Assembly: GCF_040096055.1 (NCBI RefSeq)
Contig: NZ_JBBMFK010000006.1
Coordinates: 89,087-153,086, forward strand
Source of the DNA: Pseudoflavonifractor intestinihominis
GTDB taxonomy: Bacteria > Bacillota > Clostridia > Oscillospirales > Oscillospiraceae
Reading direction: 5' to 3'
DNA length: 64,000 nt
Below, in pieces: positions 7,883 to 16,050 of the stretch (positions are counted from its first letter, which is position 1; every line of letters starts with the position of its first letter). The position numbers and the translations under genes are program-made. Under the pieces are notes generated by a model, which did not search any database, was not told where the DNA came from, and saw only the letters and a list, made by a program, of their open reading frames with translations.

Positions 7883-10800
7883 ATGGAAACCTTTCAAGAT
7901 ATCATCCTCAGTGAAATCCATGTGGGGGACCGGGTCCAGATCTGCTACGGGCAGCAGGGGGCCCAGACCGCCACAGGTACGGTGCTGCGCATCAACGAGG
8001 TGCTGATCCACCTGAAAAGCGAGAAGAGCGAGCCCAGAATCCTGCTGAATCAGATCATCTCCTTTGATATCCTTCCGCCTGAAGAGGAGCAGCAGGACGG
8101 CGGCGGGGAGGAGCAGCAGGATCCTGCGCCCGATGTCCGGACGGTGCCTGCGGGGCATGTGCTGGCCGACCTGCGGGCGGAGCTGAAGCGGGAAGAGAAG
8201 CCTCTGGACGTCAAGACGGCGGCCAAGCTGCTGCGGAAGGCGCTGAAGGAGGAGCCCAAGACCGTCCGGGAGACGGCCGGCGGCGTGCTGGACAGCCTGG
8301 AGAACGCCGTGGCCAACCACACCCTGGCGGACAAGCTCCACGACCTGAAGGCCCGGACCAACCGGATCGAGCAGACGGCGGAGACGGCGTCGTCCAAGGC
8401 GCTGCTGGCGGCCCTGATGGGCGTGCTGGAGCTGGGCGCGGGGGAGTATCAGACGGCGGCCCTCTGCTTTTCCCAGGCTGAGTGGCCGGAGCTGGCGGCC
8501 GAGTGCCTGATCCAGGCCGAAAAACCGGAGGAGGCCCTGCCGCTGCTGGTCCAGTCGGCCCTCAGCGGGCGCTGCCTCCAGTACGCGGGCTGCCGGGTCC
8601 TGGGCGAGGGGTGCCGTAAGGCGCGGAATCTCTCCCCCATCATCCGGGGCAAGGAGCAGACCGAGGACGAGGAGACCCTCCACCGGCTGCTGCTGGCCGC
8701 CGCTGTGGCGGCGGAGCGGGAGAGCGTGGAGCTGGAAGGGGATGCCTCCGCCGCGTCCGGTGAGCTGCTGGACGCCCTGTTCTATGCGCTGCCCGCCTCC
8801 TGGAAGGAGCTGAGCCAGGAGGTGCGTGACCGGGAGGAGCAGATGGCCCAGGCGGAGCTGGAGCGCCAGAAGGAGGAGGCGGCGCCCGCGGAGACGGCGG
8901 CCCTGACCACCACCATCCAGAATTTCTTCCCGGAGAAGCGGTACGGCTTCCTGCGGGCATACCCTGACAATATCTTTTTCTACGTCACCCAGGTGACCGA
9001 CCAGGACCTGGCGCTGCGGCAGCTCCTGGCAAAAGGGAACTACAGCGGCCTGGAGGTGTCCTACGAGCGGGGGACCAACCACCTGGGCGCTCTGGCGGCC
9101 TCCAACATCCGCCTGACCGAGCGGGGCCAGCAGGAGGCGGACAAGCGGCTGGGCCGGATCGGCCGGGATGAGTTTCAGCAGGGCACCCTTCTGTTCTATC
9201 AGAAGGACAAGACCTGGGGCAAGGTGGTGGACCTGAAGGGCAACAAGTGGTCCTTCAAGGACAACGCCCTGGTAGACCCCTGGCTGGAGGAGTACTGCCA
9301 CACCAACCTCTTTTTCAGTGAGCAGGAGGTGTTGTTCCGGCTGGACACCCTGAAGGACGGCAAACAGGTGGTAGGCCAGATGATGCGGGAGCAGCCCTTC
9401 AACGATGCGGAGATCAGCTATCTCCAGCTCAAGCCCTCGGCAGAGCGGCTGGAGCAGTGGGCGGCCTTCAAGGCGGCGCTGGAGGCGCCCCCCAAGCAGG
9501 ATGAGTCCGACCCCTATGAGGACTGTCCCTATGAGGCCCTGGAGCCGGCCAAGGACCTGCCCGGCGGGGAGAAGAACCAGACCCCGCTGAGCAAGCGGGT
9601 GCAGCCCGTGTCCGAGGAGAAGCAGAGCGACGACAGCGTCCAGAAGCCGGCGGAGCCCGCTCAGCCCGCGCCCGCCCCGGCGCCCAAGCCGGAGGACGAA
9701 CCGGTGCGCAAGGCCACGGCCTGGAAGCTGGGGGACCCCTGCCCCAACTATGACAAGGCCCACCAGCTGCTGATCCGGGGCAATCTGGAGACGGCGCTGT
9801 ACTACTACAAGCAGGCCCTGGAGCGGGAGGAGAAGCTGGAGTCCACGGTGGCGGATCTGATCGGCCTCTATAACCGCCTGCCCGACAGCTGGCAGGACGC
9901 GGTGGACCTGTTCAACCACTACCGGGACTACCTCACCAAGGAGAAGGCCCTGAACCTGGAGATCCAGATCTACCAGAAGGGCAAGACCACCGACGCCCTG
10001 GAGCACCTGTGCACTGTGCTGGAGCAGGCCATCCGGGCCGCCAACCGGGGCAGCCGCAAGTCCCACCACATGATCCAGAAGGCCCAGACCTACATCCGCC
10101 TGGGCCGGTATGGCGACGCCCTGGAGACCTACCGCAGGTGGCGGGACCTGTACAGCCAGTACCGCAGCACGCCCGAAGGCGACCGGCTGGCCAAGGCCGA
10201 GTTGTCGGTGAAGAAGGGGGAGGCCACCTGCTACTACCACCAGGGCGAGTTCGCCGAGGCCGAACGGCTGGCCAAGGAGGTGCTGCGCCTCTATCCCGCC
10301 GATCCCATCGCCAACGGCATCCTGGACCGCACCCTGGGGGTGGGCACCTATACCCAGGACGAGTTCAATGACGAGAATTTTGACGAGGATGACGACGGGG
10401 ACGAGGTGAGCGACGGCCTGCTCAACGGCTATGTGCTCTCCCGTATCCGCAATCTGGATCTGGCCGCGGTGGTCAAGAGCCACATCTCCGCCGGCCACTA
10501 TATCGGCACGCCTTCTGAGGCCGTGCAGGAGATCCGGAAACAGGTCGACGCCGGCGGCGGCTCGGCCAAGGCCCGCAGCGACAAACTATTTGCGGCGGCC
10601 AGGATCGTGGACGAGCTGCTGGACCGGTATGAGCCGGGGCGCAGATACGGCGCCATGTGGAAAAAGAAGCTCACGGTCCAGAACGAGAAGATCTATGCCT
10701 CCCGGGCCATTGCGGCCTGGGGCGACTACATGGTGGACAACGCCAATCAGCTGGACACCGCCCGGTTTGCCTACCTGTCCTGCCTGCCCAACCTGGGCCC

Positions 10801-13111
10801 CAGGGACCGCTGCTTCCGGGACTCGGTGTACTGTTTCCTCCGGTCCTACACCATGGGCCAGCGGGAGCTGTCCAACTTCATCTCCGCCCAGCAGAACGCC
10901 AGCAGCCACGACGGACTGGACTTCAGCTTTCTCTCCGAGCGGAGCCTGGCCGACGCCCTGTACCCTGAGTTCCTGGTGGGCGTGCTGCGCCTGATGCGGG
11001 AGCTGCGGGGCCGCCGCCTGGACTTCAAGCAGGGCCTGTACGACGCCAAGCCCCTCCGGGAGGGCCTGCTGCGCCAGCTGGGCCGGGTGCTGGAGGAGCC
11101 GGTGACCATGCGGGAGGACATGGCCGATTTCAGCCGCCTTCTCAACCGGGCGGGCGACCTGCTGCGCAAGCGGGAAGAGGAGCTGGCGCGGCACATGGAG
11201 GAGTGCGCCCGCCACGTGATGGGCAGCCTGGAGGAGGAGCGCAGCTTCCACGAGCTCCAGTCCTCCGACTGGGCCAACTGGCTGGACGCCACCGACTACG
11301 CCCGGCTCCAGGAGTTCTGCGACATCCTGCGCCGGGAGTGCGACTACCACAAGGGCATGGACTTCGAGCACCGGGCCGAGTGCCTCAAGGACACCATCCA
11401 GCGCATCGACCAGCTCAACGCCGCCATCCGGGAGACCCCCACCCGCCTGTCCTTTGACGTCTACGTCCCCGCCCTGGAGGACATCCGCAGCCAGCTCACC
11501 GAGCAGCAGACCAATATGTATGAAATGCTGCCGCCCCAGCTGACCTGGGAGCTGTCCACGCCGCCCCACTACGACGCCAGCGGCGAGGTGCGGGTGTACC
11601 TGACTGTGTCCAACCAGCGCAACCACCAGACCGCCGACACCATCGAGTACGAGGGCGACGGCGAGGACATCCTGTCCTGCCGGCCCGAGGACGACCGGGG
11701 CAGCATCAACGGCCTGCGGGGCGACACCCACACGGAGGTCATCCTGCTGGTGCGGCTCACCGAGCAGGCCCGGCAGATGGGCAGCTTCACCCTGAACCTG
11801 CGGTACAGCTACCGCTATAACCGTACCGCCAAGGACTTCACCAAGAGCGAGCCCCAGGTGACAGAGCTGACCTGCGTGGTGCGGACGGAGCAGTTCCGCA
11901 AGCTGGCCAACCCCTACACCAAGAACGTGGGCAGCCCCATGCACGACGAGACCATGTTCTACGGCAGAAACGACGAGCTGGACCGGATCTGCGGCAAGAT
12001 CTGCCCCCCCGACGCGCCCCCCAGCTACAGCCACGGCATCGCCATCTACGGCCAGACCCGCACGGGCAAGAGCAGCCTGCTCTACCACCTGAAGCGCCGC
12101 CTGAGCCAGCCTGCCTACCGGGACCGGGTGGTGATCTGGGAGGTCCAGAACATGGGCGACATCCTGATGGACAGCGGAAACGCGGTGGTGGGCTTCTTCT
12201 ACCACATCCTCAACATCGCCCAGGAGGCCTTTGACAACCGGCCCGAGCTGGCCGCCGCTCTGGCCGAGCGGGAGGTGGAGAACCCGGCGGAAAAGATCCT
12301 GGGGCGGCCGGAGTACGCCTCGGTGCTCTTTGCCAACTACATGCGCCAGCTGGACCGGATCTTCCGGGAGCGGGGCATGGTGGTGGTGGTGCTGCTGGAC
12401 GAGTTCACCTATCTGCACACCAAGATCAAGGACGGCACCATCACCAGCGACTTCATGAAGTTCTGGAAGGGCTTTCTGCAGAACTACTGCGTGTTCGCCG
12501 TGGTGGCCGGACAGGACGACATGCCCGACTTCATCCGGGAGAACCAGAACGAGTTCGCCTGCATGGAGCTGATGCGCATCACCTACCTGGAGGAGGAGCC
12601 GGCCAAGCAGCTCATCCGGGAGCCCCTGATGCGGGAGAACCACCTGGCCGAGACCCCCTTCCGGGAGGGCGCGGTGGACACGCTGTACAACCTGACGGCG
12701 GGCAGCGCCTACCTGACCATCCTGCTGTGCGCCAACCTGGTGGACTACATGAACGCCAGCGGCGCGGCCATGGCGGGGGAGGCCATCGTGAAGAGCTTCC
12801 TGCGGACCCGGGCCTTTGGGCGGATGTCCTTCCTGGACGAGTCCATCTTTGAACCCCAGCTCAACGAGCGGGGCCGGCCGGAGCTGAAGGAGATCAACGA
12901 GAAGATCCTGCTGGCAGTGGCCCGGATCTCCCGGACCACCGGGCAGGCCAGCCAGCGGGAGATCTGCGCCGCCCTGCCCGGGGAAGAGGGCGTGAAAAAC
13001 GCCCTGGACCGGCTGGTGCAGCGCAATGTACTGGAGCAGGTGACCGGCGACGCCTACCGCATTGAGGTCAAGCTGCTGGAGCGCTGGCTGCTGGAGACAA
13101 GAGGGGAGTAG
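7883..13111 (+). CDS. Giant multidomain STAND/AAA-type ATPase with cold-shock-like and TPR regions
   Basis: I do not recognise this 1742-residue protein as a named family. In order it shows a small beta-rich N-terminal domain (about 1-60), a helical region (90-330), two cold-shock-like beta barrels (about 341-410 with KRYGFL and IFFYV in place of RNP1/RNP2, and about 433-500), a proline-rich linker (505-610) and TPR-like helices (about 620-825). Then come an acidic patch (829-843), a long helical part, and a beta sandwich (about 1210-1330). It ends with a STAND/AAA-type NTPase with Walker A GQTRTGKS near 1390 and Walker B VVVVLLDEF near 1500, and a probable winged helix. No signal peptide or membrane segment, so cytoplasmic. 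A second ATPase gene follows after two bases, making an operon. RNA sensing coupled to ATP-dependent switching is a reasonable inference; a defence role is unproven. Confidence 0.85.
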   Translation: METFQDIILSEIHVGDRVQICYGQQGAQTATGTVLRINEVLIHLKSEKSEPRILLNQIISFDILPPEEEQQDGGGEEQQDPAPDVRTVPAGHVLADLRAELKREEKPLDVKTAAKLLRKALKEEPKTVRETAGGVLDSLENAVANHTLADKLHDLKARTNRIEQTAETASSKALLAALMGVLELGAGEYQTAALCFSQAEWPELAAECLIQAEKPEEALPLLVQSALSGRCLQYAGCRVLGEGCRKARNLSPIIRGKEQTEDEETLHRLLLAAAVAAERESVELEGDASAASGELLDALFYALPASWKELSQEVRDREEQMAQAELERQKEEAAPAETAALTTTIQNFFPEKRYGFLRAYPDNIFFYVTQVTDQDLALRQLLAKGNYSGLEVSYERGTNHLGALAASNIRLTERGQQEADKRLGRIGRDEFQQGTLLFYQKDKTWGKVVDLKGNKWSFKDNALVDPWLEEYCHTNLFFSEQEVLFRLDTLKDGKQVVGQMMREQPFNDAEISYLQLKPSAERLEQWAAFKAALEAPPKQDESDPYEDCPYEALEPAKDLPGGEKNQTPLSKRVQPVSEEKQSDDSVQKPAEPAQPAPAPAPKPEDEPVRKATAWKLGDPCPNYDKAHQLLIRGNLETALYYYKQALEREEKLESTVADLIGLYNRLPDSWQDAVDLFNHYRDYLTKEKALNLEIQIYQKGKTTDALEHLCTVLEQAIRAANRGSRKSHHMIQKAQTYIRLGRYGDALETYRRWRDLYSQYRSTPEGDRLAKAELSVKKGEATCYYHQGEFAEAERLAKEVLRLYPADPIANGILDRTLGVGTYTQDEFNDENFDEDDDGDEVSDGLLNGYVLSRIRNLDLAAVVKSHISAGHYIGTPSEAVQEIRKQVDAGGGSAKARSDKLFAAARIVDELLDRYEPGRRYGAMWKKKLTVQNEKIYASRAIAAWGDYMVDNANQLDTARFAYLSCLPNLGPRDRCFRDSVYCFLRSYTMGQRELSNFISAQQNASSHDGLDFSFLSERSLADALYPEFLVGVLRLMRELRGRRLDFKQGLYDAKPLREGLLRQLGRVLEEPVTMREDMADFSRLLNRAGDLLRKREEELARHMEECARHVMGSLEEERSFHELQSSDWANWLDATDYARLQEFCDILRRECDYHKGMDFEHRAECLKDTIQRIDQLNAAIRETPTRLSFDVYVPALEDIRSQLTEQQTNMYEMLPPQLTWELSTPPHYDASGEVRVYLTVSNQRNHQTADTIEYEGDGEDILSCRPEDDRGSINGLRGDTHTEVILLVRLTEQARQMGSFTLNLRYSYRYNRTAKDFTKSEPQVTELTCVVRTEQFRKLANPYTKNVGSPMHDETMFYGRNDELDRICGKICPPDAPPSYSHGIAIYGQTRTGKSSLLYHLKRRLSQPAYRDRVVIWEVQNMGDILMDSGNAVVGFFYHILNIAQEAFDNRPELAAALAEREVENPAEKILGRPEYASVLFANYMRQLDRIFRERGMVVVVLLDEFTYLHTKIKDGTITSDFMKFWKGFLQNYCVFAVVAGQDDMPDFIRENQNEFACMELMRITYLEEEPAKQLIREPLMRENHLAETPFREGAVDTLYNLTAGSAYLTILLCANLVDYMNASGAAMAGEAIVKSFLRTRAFGRMSFLDESIFEPQLNERGRPELKEINEKILLAVARISRTTGQASQREICAALPGEEGVKNALDRLVQRNVLEQVTGDAYRIEVKLLERWLLETRGE

Positions 13112-13113
13112 AG

Positions 13114-14646
13114 ATGAGAAAGACAAATCGCTTTCTGGCGGGCCCCCAGGTGTCCGGGGACTCCTTCTTCGGGCGGCGGAGCGAGCTGGACCGGCTGGGC
13201 GAGTGGATGTTCGGCAGCTCTCCCTGTTACGGGCTGTCCATCGTGGGCCCCCACCGCATCGGAAAGAGCTCCCTGGTGGCCCAGGTGCTGCGGGAGCACG
13301 CCGGGCAGGGCAATGTGCTGGTGATCCGGATGAACCTGGCCGAATACCCGGACGCGGCCTCCTTCTGGTACATCTTTGCCGAGGAGCTGGAGGGAGCGCT
13401 GCGCCAGCAGGGCGTCTGGGACGATGAGCTGGAGCGCGCCCGGGCAAAGCTGGAATGCGTGGCGGCCAAGGCGGAGAACTGGTATATGCGCATGCGCCAG
13501 CCCCTGACGGCCATGCTGAGAAAGACGCAGACGCAGGGCCTGCGGGTGCTCTGGGTGCTGGACGAGTTTGACGCGGCCAGATGGGTGCTGGACGAGAAGT
13601 GCTACTTCCAGTTCATCCGCACCCTGTCCTCGGAGACGGACAAGTACAATATGACCACGGTCCTCATCTCCCGCAGCCCCGTGGCGGAGATCGAGCGCAG
13701 CGCCGACGGCATCTCCACCTTCCACGGGGTGTTCACCACCTTTCCCCTGTACGGCTTCAGCGACCAGGATATGGACGAGTTCTATGGGGCCCTGACGGAT
13801 TACGACATCTTCCCCGACGAGGAGATGAAGGGCCGCCTGGCGTACTACTGCGGCCGGATCCCCTATCTGCTCTCCATGTTCGCCCGGGAGATGGCGGAGG
13901 ACCAGATGCAGCAGCGGACGGTGGACGCCGACCGGGTGGACGAGATCTTTGCCCGGCGGCTGAGGGGCGACATTGAGGACTTCTACATAACCCTCCGCAA
14001 CCGTTTTCAGGAGGACCACCAGCTGGAGGCCATGCTGGGGGCGCTGTTCGGGCCCATGACGCTGGAGGAGCAGCGGAACGTGAGCGTGCTGGAGCAGCGG
14101 GGCTATCTGAGCGAGGACGAGAACGGATATTATTCCATGACCCGGGACTTCACCATATATCTGGAGCTGCAGCAGACGAATATTCCCCTGTTTGAGACGC
14201 TCATCCGGGCGGAACGGCGGCTCAAGGAGATGATCCAGAGGGAGTTTCCCGTCATGGCGGAGGTGCGCTACCAGGCGGGCAAACCCAAAGAGGAGGAGAT
14301 CCGCCGGTGGGCAACGGCCCTGGGCCCCTACCAGAGCGCCGGCCTGCCGGGATATCAGAATTTCCTGGAAAAGACCTACACCAGCTGCCGCACCCTCTCC
14401 AACTGGCAGGAGAATCCCTCTTTCCTGGATGGGATCACCCTGGGTACGGTGGTCAGCATCATCAATACCAGCTGGGAGGACCGCTTTGCCAAGTATTTTC
14501 CCAAGGAAGGCGGCGACGGGTGGAAGGACCGGCTGGAGGAGTTCCACCAGATCCGCAACCCTGTCATGCACGCCAACGGACACCTGATCCCTCAGGATGT
14601 TCTCAAGCGGGTGCTGGAGAGCTGCCAGTGCATCTGCGGGCTGTGA
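13114..14646 (+). CDS. STAND-like ATPase with C-terminal HEPN-like domain
   Basis: A 510-residue cytoplasmic protein. An NTPase domain opens with FFGRRSELDRL (18-28), the entry motif of many STAND/AAA_16 proteins, with Walker A GPHRIGKS (45-52), Walker B VLWVLDEFD (146-153) and a sensor-like LISRSP. A winged-helix part follows (about 290-365). The last 130 residues are helical and end with R481-N-P-V-M-H486, matching the HEPN nuclease pattern R-N-x3-H. The start ATG follows GAGGGGAG and lies two bases after the stop of the giant ATPase, so the products probably act together. HEPN domains often cut RNA in toxin and abortive-infection systems (family knowledge); here only the motif is seen. Confidence 0.8.
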   Translation: MRKTNRFLAGPQVSGDSFFGRRSELDRLGEWMFGSSPCYGLSIVGPHRIGKSSLVAQVLREHAGQGNVLVIRMNLAEYPDAASFWYIFAEELEGALRQQGVWDDELERARAKLECVAAKAENWYMRMRQPLTAMLRKTQTQGLRVLWVLDEFDAARWVLDEKCYFQFIRTLSSETDKYNMTTVLISRSPVAEIERSADGISTFHGVFTTFPLYGFSDQDMDEFYGALTDYDIFPDEEMKGRLAYYCGRIPYLLSMFAREMAEDQMQQRTVDADRVDEIFARRLRGDIEDFYITLRNRFQEDHQLEAMLGALFGPMTLEEQRNVSVLEQRGYLSEDENGYYSMTRDFTIYLELQQTNIPLFETLIRAERRLKEMIQREFPVMAEVRYQAGKPKEEEIRRWATALGPYQSAGLPGYQNFLEKTYTSCRTLSNWQENPSFLDGITLGTVVSIINTSWEDRFAKYFPKEGGDGWKDRLEEFHQIRNPVMHANGHLIPQDVLKRVLESCQCICGL

Positions 14647-14664
14647 GGCTGAATGGCCTGAGAC

Positions 14665-14710
14665 AGTGCAAAAAAGAGACCTGCCTGCCGGCAGGTCTCT
14701 TTTTTGCACT
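14665..14710. terminator. Bidirectional terminator between the ATPase operon and the ABC operon
   Basis: Perfect inverted repeat with 21-base arms (14665-14685 and 14690-14710) around TGCC. Each arm has an A6/T6 run, so it can stop transcripts from both sides. Its right end touches the stop codon of the ABC permease gene. Confidence 0.9.
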
Positions 14711-16047
14711 TATTCGCTCTTGATGGCCTCCAGGGCGGGGATCTGTACCGCCTTGTTGGCGGGGTAGTACCCGGAGCCGAGGCCGATGAACACGGAGAAC
14801 ACAATGGCAAACAGCAGAAGCCACGGCGGGATGACGGACACCCGGTTCACCGTCTCGCCGCCGATGATGGCGGGGAGCAGGTTCTCCACCGACGGCCCAA
14901 GCGAGACCAGGTTGATGATCACCGAGGTGATAAAGCTGATGACGCAGCCGATGAGGCCGCCGATGAGGCCGATGGCACCGGCCTCGGAGAGGAACATGAC
15001 CCGGATATCGGTGACATAGCAGCCCAGGGACTTCATGATGCCGATCTCCCGGGTCCGCTCGGAGATGGACATGATCATGGTGTTGGTGATGCCCAGGGCG
15101 GCCACGAACAGGGAGATGGCGCCCAGGCCGCCCAGCATCATCTGCTTCTGCCGGGCCTCCTTCTCCATGGGCTTGCGGATGCTCTCCATGGAGTCGGTGG
15201 AGTAGCCCATGGACCGGATCTCCTGCTCCACCGGCTCCACCATGTTGATGCCCGAGACCTTGACCATGATGGAGTCGTAGGGCAGGGACTTTTTCTTGTT
15301 GCCCTGGACCTTGTCCAGCATCTTGCGCAGGTCGGCCAGGCTGACCATGATGCCGTCGGAGGTCTCGCCGCCCTTGGAGTAGTCCTCCTTGGTGACACCG
15401 GAGGGCTTGACCGTAAAGGTGAACTTGCTGCCCTGGGACTCGATCTCCATGGTATAGGTGGCCTTCATGGCGTCAAAGTAGGGGGGCGGCACGTCGGTCA
15501 TGTTGCCGTTCTCATCCCAGTTGCCGCTCCACCGGTCCACCATGTTGCGGCCCTCGGGGCGGAGCTTGTCCCGGAAATTGTAGGCCAGGTACTGGCCCAC
15601 GATCACCTCGCCGCTCTTGGCGGGTGCGCCGCCCTCCAGCAGCTTGTAGCCCATTTTCTCTACCTCGCCGGTGTCCAGACCCACCACGGTGGTCCAGTCG
15701 GCGATATAGCGCTGGCCGGTGCCGGTGATGAGGGTGATGGAGTCGGCCTCCAGCCGCTGCTTGGGGGTGACGGCCTCCACACCGTAGATAGAGCGGAGCC
15801 GCTTGACCAGCGGGTCGTCCAGCTTGTTCTTGCCCCGGCCGCCCTGGGGGGCGTTGACGGTGATGATGGTCAGATCGCCCATCTCGGAGAGCAGCCGCTC
15901 CTGGGTCTCCTTCATGCCGATGCCCAGGGACACCATGATGACGATGGAGCAGCAGCCGATGAGCACGCCCAGCACGGTGAGAAAGGTGCGGGATTTCCGG
16001 CGCATCAGATTCTGCAGGCACATGCGGAGGAGATCGTTGCGCTTCAC
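14710..16047 (-). CDS. ABC transporter permease, MacB/FtsX family
   Basis: A 445-residue membrane protein with one N-terminal transmembrane helix (about 18-42, TFLTVLGVLIGCCSIVIMVSL), a large extracellular MacB-type core domain (about 45-310) and three C-terminal helices forming the FtsX domain (about 315-435). This is the architecture of MacB-like mechanotransmission transporters. The start is a GTG preceded by GGAGGGATGA, which overlaps the stop codon of the CARDB protein gene. With the ATPase and CARDB genes upstream it forms a three-gene leftward operon. Substrate is unknown; a peptide, lipid or envelope component are the usual options. Confidence 0.92.
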   Translation of the reverse strand: MKRNDLLRMCLQNLMRRKSRTFLTVLGVLIGCCSIVIMVSLGIGMKETQERLLSEMGDLTIITVNAPQGGRGKNKLDDPLVKRLRSIYGVEAVTPKQRLEADSITLITGTGQRYIADWTTVVGLDTGEVEKMGYKLLEGGAPAKSGEVIVGQYLAYNFRDKLRPEGRNMVDRWSGNWDENGNMTDVPPPYFDAMKATYTMEIESQGSKFTFTVKPSGVTKEDYSKGGETSDGIMVSLADLRKMLDKVQGNKKKSLPYDSIMVKVSGINMVEPVEQEIRSMGYSTDSMESIRKPMEKEARQKQMMLGGLGAISLFVAALGITNTMIMSISERTREIGIMKSLGCYVTDIRVMFLSEAGAIGLIGGLIGCVISFITSVIINLVSLGPSVENLLPAIIGGETVNRVSVIPPWLLLFAIVFSVFIGLGSGYYPANKAVQIPALEAIKSE

Positions 16048-16050
16048 AGC

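Noticed and set aside
7724..10498. Long minus-strand open frame antisense to the giant ATPase
   Set aside because: Composition is typical of an antisense frame, while the plus strand has recognised Walker motifs and domain structure.
7883..14646. ATPase pair as cargo of the guaA-inserted element
   Set aside because: It lies on the 5' side of guaA, outside the side where the integrase and junction are, and has host-like GC-rich codon use.
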